Made by a program: the position numbers and the translations under genes
Notes under the pieces: model-generated
Databases searched by the model: none
What the model saw: only the letters and a program-made list of their open reading frames with translations
What the model was told of the DNA's origin: nothing
Part shown: positions 57,013 through 64,000 of the stretch, piece after piece
Position numbering within the stretch: the stretch's first letter is position 1
Layout of the letters: each line of letters opens with the position of its first letter
Assembly (NCBI RefSeq): GCF_026213295.1
Contig: NC_079414.1
Span: 13,606,350-13,670,349, forward strand
Direction of reading: 5' to 3'
Length of the DNA: 64,000 nucleotides
Origin: Gadus chalcogrammus
Lineage: Eukaryota > Chordata > Actinopteri > Gadiformes > Gadidae

Positions 57013-59018
57013 ACCTCTCGGATACCACCATAAGTACAAGTCATTTCCCTCAACAATCTCCCTAAACAACGCAAGGACCATTACCCCAATGCTACTACTA
57101 GACGTGAACACTAAAAGGTTAACAACCGAGGCATAACCAGTGGACACATGAGTGCTCGCTTCGGAGCAGCTAGACTCATCCGCCCCCGGCCTCCAGCCGA
57201 CCCCATCGCTGACAGCAAGAACCCCCGCTCTGGTGTTATTCCTGCTGCGCTGCGTGTCCGTTTAGCCTACCCTGTTGACAACACATGCAACGGCCTTGTG
57301 ACTCGTCTGTCGAGGCCAGGTCTGTGCACGGACGCAACACATGACGTGTCGGCGCGTTGTTTCCTCAATGCGTTCGATTGTGAACAAGGTGGAACCAATG
57401 TTCTGCTGCTTGTTTCTTTGAGCCGTGACGTCGCAGCGCCCCGAGCCCTTTGATATGGCTTCTGTGAAAGTGATTGTGACTTGCGATGTCTCTGTTTCGG
57501 TACGATGACTGGATGAGAAGTTACTAAGGCAGACCTAGATGCTATGTATGTTACTGTTTTTCAATAATGTCTGAACGATAACATGGAATATTGTCTTGGA
57601 CCCCAGACTAGCTGGTCGTCTAGGCGTCAGCTAATGGAGATTCTTGCAGCAAACAAATCCACTCAGGAAGACAGACAAATGGATGCAGAAAAATATGAAG
57701 TCATCATTTACATTATGACAAATAAATCTAATGCTAGGGGCGCAATTTGGAGCAACCAGCAATAGCAAGCTCCATTTTGGAAATGTCACATCGTAACAAT
57801 CACACCCCTTCCTTCAGGCATCCCTTTTAAAGCCCCTCCCCCATAACACATAACAACTAGCTGGCTTGGTTTACATGGTTAGACTGGTAGACACAGACAA
57901 ATAGATGAGGACAGGTAGGCTTATTACAGGTGTGTTACAGCCGTAGTAACAGATTTATTTTAACCTTTAATGATCTTAACCAACCTCAACTAATATGTCT
58001 GTGTTCATCACACATGTTACATCACTGAATTTAAATGTATTTCTTCAATTTTATTCAGAGGAAACCCCTTGAAATGAACCATGTCGTTTTCGACTGGACC
58101 TCACTGATCTACTGATGCTCTCTAGCAAAAACACAAAGTGTGTAATAGACAGTTAAGAAATACGTAATTATTGATATTATTTATATAAATTAAGATAGTA
58201 TTATTGATATTATTGATATAAATTAAGATAGTATTAATATTATTTTGTTGTTGTTATTTGGGATTTGATTGTTTTGTTGTCTTTTATAAAAATGAAATAT
58301 TACAATGTTAGGCTAGTGTAAATATTTTATTATTATTATCACTGTTATTAATATAACAGTGTGCTGCTAACGCGATGCCTGAGCTCTATTAGGGTCCTCT
58401 TTCCTTCCATGCCCTAATTAACTCAATTATGATTCCTGTGTTTTGAAAACAACCCTTCTCTCCCGAGCCGAGAGCATGTAAACATTGCACACAGATGCAT
58501 TCTGGGTCGGCTGGCTGAGTACTGATTCAAACATTAAGCCTGGATGACCAGGAGAAGAATCCAGGGCAATCGCACTGACTTGACAGCAGACAAATGAGGG
58601 CATTTGGGTTCGTCCTCGTAATGTAGTCTCTGTAACTGTATTTACCGTATGTGACTAACGTCTTCCTTTAGCAAATGCAGTTATGGCCATCCTGGGATCA
58701 TTTGTTTTCCACTCGTTGTCCTTTCCGAACAGGACCACAAATAGACATTCACCCGCAAAAGCCATCATTTACCATATTTACGGAAAAAGGGTTTCAGCAG
58801 CTCTCATCCTGCACCGGGTTCATCACTGACACAAGCAGCACATGATCTAAGAGAGCAACGCTGTTTCCTGAGGATATGGACATTGATACCCGCTAATCAC
58901 TCGCTAATCTCACAACTGGATTACATCAGCGAGCCCGTTGAGAGACAGTTCAGCAGAAGGTGATTGGCTACAATGCCCCAGATTTGAGTGAGGTCAGAGC
59001 GGTGACATTGCTATATCA

Positions 59019-59102
<84 letters not shown>

Positions 59103-59104
59103 CA

Positions 59105-59145
<41 letters not shown>
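59019..59145. repeat. (CA)n array
   Basis: About 62 units with two interruptions. Confidence 0.97.
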
Positions 59146-59148
<3 letters not shown>

Positions 59149-59869
59149 TAGAATGCATGCCTCTGCATGAAACTATCCACAGACTCTTTAACTCTAGGAA
59201 CAACATAGCGACCAGTGTTTGCCAAATTAAAGAGGCTGCTGAAATACTAGTGACATTGCTGTATGGCTGTATATTGATGGAGGCTTCTGTATACTTTTTT
59301 CCTGACTTGTTTTATAACTATCACTGACATTAATGAAACAAATACAAATGTGAGGCCAGCTAAGTGATCTCAAGTAGTGTCTGGTTGAAAGCCTGCATTA
59401 CATTTTAGAAACATACATTAATAGTGCAAAGCTGGTTTGTTTTCTAAAATGTTGGGTTCCAGCCTCTTTTGTTACTTGGAAAAAAGCATTTGTAATACAT
59501 ACTATTACTAACTATACTGCAACTTTATTGCAACTACTTTAGGACTGCCATAAGTAATACAGTAGTACGTACTACTAGGAATACTACTACTACTACTACT
59601 ATAGCGCTAATGCTAGTGAAAGCCAGTCTGTTTAAATGATGACATCTAAATAGGCTGTGTGTGTATCTGAATGTCCACGAATGAAAATCGGTGGACAGAT
59701 GATAGATCTAGAACAGCCAGATCATTGCAGCTGGAATTCATTTGTCGATAAATCCTTCAGTACATTAGTAATTTAGTACACACCATTGCTTCCACTGTTT
59801 GAAACCTTGTTACTTTGAAATACAACTGCATTATGCCCGACGATGACTTGGCAATAAAATCATTATACA

Positions 59870-60055
59870 TGCTTTTATAAATGTTTTTATATGTTTAAAT
59901 GTATAATAGGTAATGTGTGCATACAATCTCTTGGGTGACCAGATACAAGCAGTTTTATAAATACTTTTATAAATGTTTATACATGTTTAAACTTTAAATG
60001 TATAATAGGTAATGTGTGCATACAATCTCTTGGGTGACCAGATACAAGCACTTCA
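59870..60055. repeat. Recent tandem duplication, about 95 bp
   Basis: The block cttttataaatgttt..tgtataataggtaatgtg, tgcatacaatctcttgggtg, accagatacaagca occurs twice almost unchanged (about 59870-59952 and 59963-60052). Confidence 0.9.
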
Positions 60056-60669
60056 GTATGCAGCTTCTTGCCGCTTCATTACATGCATACTAATAAAAAA
60101 CTGAACCGATCGTTTTGGAGCTAGTTCTCACACAGCACACAGGTGTTTCCTCACAGATGTCTGCCTTTTTTCCGCCAACCAACAGCATCACATGCAGGGT
60201 AATAGTCATACTCAAATGGTTAACTGCAGTAAATTATTCCCTCAGGGTCATGTTTCAACCAGTCAAAATCCACTCTTCTCTTGTAGCTAAGAATGAGCAA
60301 AGTCCAACATCATTTCTCATGTTGTTTCCATCTATCCAGCATCGTAGGCACATTCTCCAGCTCATTAAAGCAGCCCTATTCCACTGCAAAAAAAGACTTA
60401 GAACAACCCATCATAAATTGCCAACTACAGACATTTCTCCCTTCTCCCCTTACTTTCCAAACCACCTGGATGGGCTGTCCATCTCCTGCTACAACAGAGC
60501 CACCTGTAGGATCGTAACCAGTCTAACCCTATCACTCCAATGAGGATTCCTGCTGTGGAGGCTCATCATGGAGGGAGACTATATGATATCAGTTCTCATG
60601 ATGATTTGTTGAAACGTCAGACAGTCCTGTCAACTCTCTGATCTTGATTTTGATTTGTTCTCCTCTGGT

Positions 60670-60975
60670 TGGTCCTTAAGGGTTTTGTAGATGGGTGTGG
60701 TGTGCCACAGGGGTCAGTTCTCAGGAGTCAGTTCTCATGCCTCTGCTCCTCTCATTGTGCCCATGCTTACTAGGATATATCATTGAGGTGCAGGATTTGG
60801 TGTCTCGTACCACTTTTAGGCCGATGATACTCCGCTCTGCCTTGATCTGTCCCCAAAGGAAAACATTCTCTGTGTTTATTTCAGAATGCCTTGCAGACAT
60901 TTATGTCTGGATGAAGGATGGACAACTTTAACTGAACTTATCCAAGACAGCTTCTCGTCATCCCGAACAAATGTT
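60670..60975 (+). mobile_element. Degraded non-LTR reverse transcriptase fragment
   Basis: The plus strand shows the RT signature CGVPQGSVL at about 60695-60720. The catalytic ADD (tag gcc gat gat) lies near 60810, where the preceding Tyr codon is a stop. CLADIYVWM..LNLSKT follows. The order fits an L2/Rex-like LINE RT. Stops and frameshifts show that it is inactive. Confidence 0.65.
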
Positions 60976-61221
60976 TAGCTTGCCTTGTGTTGTTAGTAGT
61001 GCTTGGGGTTATCCTTCACAGCTAACTTTGTGTGACATTGCAATATTGCATCCCGTGCCGATTAATTCTGTATGCCACATCAGGGGATCAGGGGCCGGTC
61101 TTGGTCAAGGACCTGGGCCTTTCTCATCATCTTCTCATCAAAGACATACATGGGATATATGCACTAACTCCTATTATGCAAACATTGAATTTTAATCTTT
61201 AAACCGTAGTAATGTATTTGA

Positions 61222-61275
61222 TCTATCTATCCATCCATCCATCTATCTATCTTTCTATCTTTCTATCCATCCACC
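61222..61275. repeat. (ATCT)n/(ATCC)n repeat
   Basis: Tetranucleotide array just downstream of the RT fragment, possibly the microsatellite tail of that LINE. Confidence 0.9.
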
Positions 61276-61449
61276 TGCAGAAAAGTATATAGCAGCCATA
61301 GTGGTGTTGTTATGCAGTAAAGCAGAACAGTAGACTGGTCAGAATGGGCGAGCGAAGAGTATCCACAGTTGTAGAGAGTTAGCTGTGGGTCGCCAGGTCG
61401 GCAGCTTGCCTGCTGTTTCACGTAGTCAGCAGTGGACAAGTGCAGTGCT

Positions 61450-61530
61450 CCATATCTGTTGTTGGTGTTGATAGCGTATACAGGCCACCTGCCAACCGAG
61501 CAGACCAGTACAATGATACTGATTCCATCT
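61450..61530 (+). mobile_element. Possible LINE endonuclease fragment
   Basis: The frame reads VVGVDSVYRPPANRADQ. The VYRPP motif is typical of APE-type endonuclease domains of non-LTR retrotransposons. It is too short for certainty. Confidence 0.35.
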
Positions 61531-62540
61531 ATCTTTAACTTTTAGTCATTTTCATGAAGCAAAATGTGTCTGCTCAGTGGAGCCAACAGATGGTTTAGGA
61601 TGGCTCAATCCGTGCCAATTATCTGCTGCGTAGGTTTGATCTTGGCTGTAGCCTTGATAAGAGTAGCCTACTACTGTTTTCAAAGTACTCACTCAAAAAC
61701 GACAGCAACTGAAAATCTAAAAGTAGGATACACATTGCCTCCTTTCAGATGATATTTCCCTATCATGCCTGCTATTGTAAGGACAGGATATAACAAGATC
61801 ACATTCCCTGGATTTAATCCAATCCTTGAACATGACCCCCTATCGTGTTAAGTAATTGTACATTATTCACCATTGAATACTGGGCAGCACCCAGTTGGTG
61901 CTCAGGTTTCCCTGATATACCAGGGGTGCTAGGATCACCTGGTTCCCTACCCCTGGGTAAATAAAGGTTAGATGAAGGATTCAATATTGTCTCACATATG
62001 GAACAAGTAGTTATGGCGTCTGCTGTGCGTGATCAAGTCATTAAGGCTGTTCAGGGTAAAGCCTCCACCCCACAACCGACCGAGACCAACAGCTATCCCG
62101 CAGACAAGCAAAACCAGATGTCAGGCCAGGCAATGGACACCACCTGTTGTCAGTGCAGACACATCCAGCAGTCACAATACAGATGGTCATGTCAGTAAAC
62201 ATCAAGCCAGGGATGAATGCGTTCACATTCAGCTTAAGCACAGCCTCTGCTTTTGTCAATTAATTTCAATTGAATCAATAGTTGTTTAAGGTTTTGTACA
62301 AATATATTTGTTTTGATCTTGGTGGCTGTTAAACCAATCATAGTTTTGTTTTAGACCCAGAATGTCAAAATGGCTGCTGATTTGCTTCAATGAAACTTGT
62401 TGCCGATGATCAATCTACATTAGACGGTCACCGCTTTCTGACTCTGTTCTGAAAGGAAGGCGTGAACTCTCGAGTGAATACATTTGTGATGTGAAAGCTA
62501 ACATTGTCCAAACACAAAGACATTCACTCACGCTTGCAGC

Positions 62541-62542
<2 letters not shown>

Positions 62543-62586
<44 letters not shown>

Positions 62587-62601
62587 ACACACACACACCC
62601 A

Positions 62602-62659
<58 letters not shown>

Positions 62660-62744
62660 GCCTGTGATTGTACTGACTGGCGACCTATGGTGAAAGCTTA
62701 AAGCAGAACCATGGACCAACAGGTTCACAGCAGTAGGTGGATAA

Positions 62745-62790
<46 letters not shown>
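62543..62790. repeat. (CA)n and (GT)n arrays
   Basis: A CA array (62543-62657) and, about 90 bp later, a GT array (62748-62790), in opposite repeat orientation and thus able to pair. Confidence 0.95.
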
Positions 62791-62793
<3 letters not shown>

Positions 62794-63868
62794 ACATGTG
62801 TGTGCACGATGTTGATGTGCCTGTCGTGAGAATGTGTGTTTGTGTGAGTGAGTGTGTGTTGGCGTGCGTGCATGTCTGTGTGTGCGTGTGCATGAGAAGA
62901 GATGAAGACACAGATTAGCTCTATGAGATAGGTAACTGCTAAGAAACAAGGTCACGAGGATGTGAGCATCAGATGGTTGCTTTACTTGACAGAGGAAGAC
63001 TTGTCAGTCGATCATTCCGCCACCTCTTTTATATTTTACTCGAACGATTCGATCAAGGGATGATTAGCTATACCTAATTAATAATATCCCGAATGATGAC
63101 AAAAAGATCACCAGTCACATCATGAGACTATATCAAATACAATAGCCTAAGCTACTTGATTCGCCGAAGTTGAATATATGCCTACACACTGTACCTAGGC
63201 TACTTTTAAGCCTGAAACATGTCAGCTGATAATACGAAAATCGAATATTAAAGAAGGTGACTCATAGTGCTATCATAGTTTGCGATGGCACGGCCGCATA
63301 TACAAAGCAGAGCGCCGCTAGTATCGGCTTCTATAGTGACTAGGCTGCTTGGAGCCTATATTTAGTAATGGCACACTGAACAGTCGGACTGAGTCAAGCC
63401 GATGACCGGGCTCGGGGAATTACGGGCCTTAAGAAACCGCAGTCGACCGTCGGTTTGGGTTTTACATCATTCGCAAACATAACATTGTGTTTAGCAGCGT
63501 GTAATGCCATCGATTTTAAAACAACATCATCATTGTGTGCCCGCATAAAAAAATAGACCACTGTTATAAACAGCCAATCGGAATGGTTGATGATTCAAAC
63601 CTAAAGGAATAAGCTCTTCCTACGTGCTGTCTCTTCATAGGCATGTTGTACAGCGGAATTTTACAAGGCAGCTAATGAAAGATGAGGCTGCTGAGACATA
63701 ACTATGGTTTAAACGACCATGTCTCCCAATTCTTTAACAACGACTCATTTGTTATCACGCCATATGATAGATTTGCCTCGGATACGATACGGAATATAAT
63801 ATTAATAAAAACCGCGATGATCTTATCAACGCTTCAAATAAAGCCTATATTAAAAAAAAGACGCCTAC

Positions 63869-63960
63869 CTTCATTGTCTTTCTGCACTCGGATTTGGAGG
63901 GACCCGTGTCTCCAGAGTCAGCCGGCTGCCAAATAGCTAATCGCCCTGATAGATTATTGG
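63869..63960 (-). other. Candidate EVI5L 5' non-coding exon
   Basis: On the minus strand ACAATGAAG|GTAGGC is a good donor at 63869. Joined to the acceptor at 52216, the main reading frame upstream of the EVI5L start has a stop (TGA), so this exon would be 5' UTR. The ATG in it would open a four-codon upstream frame ending TAA. The left boundary (transcription start) is unknown. Confidence 0.3.
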
Positions 63961-64000
63961 ATAGGAAATAGCTTAGAAGCCTCCCCGGTCCGCGTACAGA

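Noticed and set aside
60115..60543. 142-codon plus-strand frame upstream of the RT fragment
   Set aside because: Could be part of the degraded LINE, but no motif supports it.

Overview
This window is vertebrate genomic DNA, almost certainly from a teleost fish. The coding exons are short, have GT/AG junctions and match vertebrate orthologues. The gene order MCOLN1 - TRAPPC5 - PGLYRP2-like amidase - GFI1-like zinc finger - EVI5L partly matches the human 19p13.2 block that carries MCOLN1, TRAPPC5 and EVI5L. The very high density of long (AC)n/(GT)n arrays, (GAGT)n and GA tracts resembles codfish (gadiform) genomes, but that placement is inference.

Layout. (1) 330-8925, minus strand: eleven exons of mucolipin-1 (MCOLN1), a lysosomal TRP cation channel. 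The last exon(s) lie beyond position 1, and a candidate first coding exon is at 9896-9986. Its introns hold a 40-bp minisatellite built on a splice acceptor, a LINE with a clear target-site duplication, and fold-back MITEs. (2) 9.0-15.6 kb: no convincing gene, with nested inverted-repeat elements near 14.6-15.2 kb. (3) 15835-16493, minus strand: a complete two-coding-exon TRAPPC5 (188 aa). (4) 17543-20665, plus strand: a complete four-exon secreted peptidoglycan-recognition amidase (PGLYRP2 type, 499 aa). (5) 20.7-24.1 kb: intergenic, with a hAT element flanked by 8-bp duplications. (6) 24114-27385, minus strand: a compact GFI1-family repressor (224 aa), with a SNAG domain, three intact zinc fingers and one degenerate finger. 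(7) 28.2-52.1 kb, minus strand: EVI5L, a TBC-domain Rab GTPase-activating protein (859 aa with an 11-residue microexon), in 20 coding exons with introns largely made of simple repeats. A possible non-coding first exon lies at the far right (about 63.87 kb). (8) 52.2-63.9 kb: its probable long first intron, with repeats and degraded retrotransposons.

MCOLN1 (lysosomal Ca2+/Fe2+ release), TRAPPC5 (TRAPP tethering and Rab activation) and EVI5L (Rab inactivation) all act in membrane traffic. PGLYRP2 is an innate-immune enzyme and the GFI1-like gene a transcriptional repressor. Nothing suggests an operon-like unit. The most noteworthy features are two independent cases where a tandem repeat has copied a 3' splice site (MCOLN1, PGLYRP2), an EVI5L intron made mostly of (GT)n, and the shortened GFI1-like factor. 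Exon boundaries were set by hand from splice signals and reading-frame phase; all phases agree across each gene.
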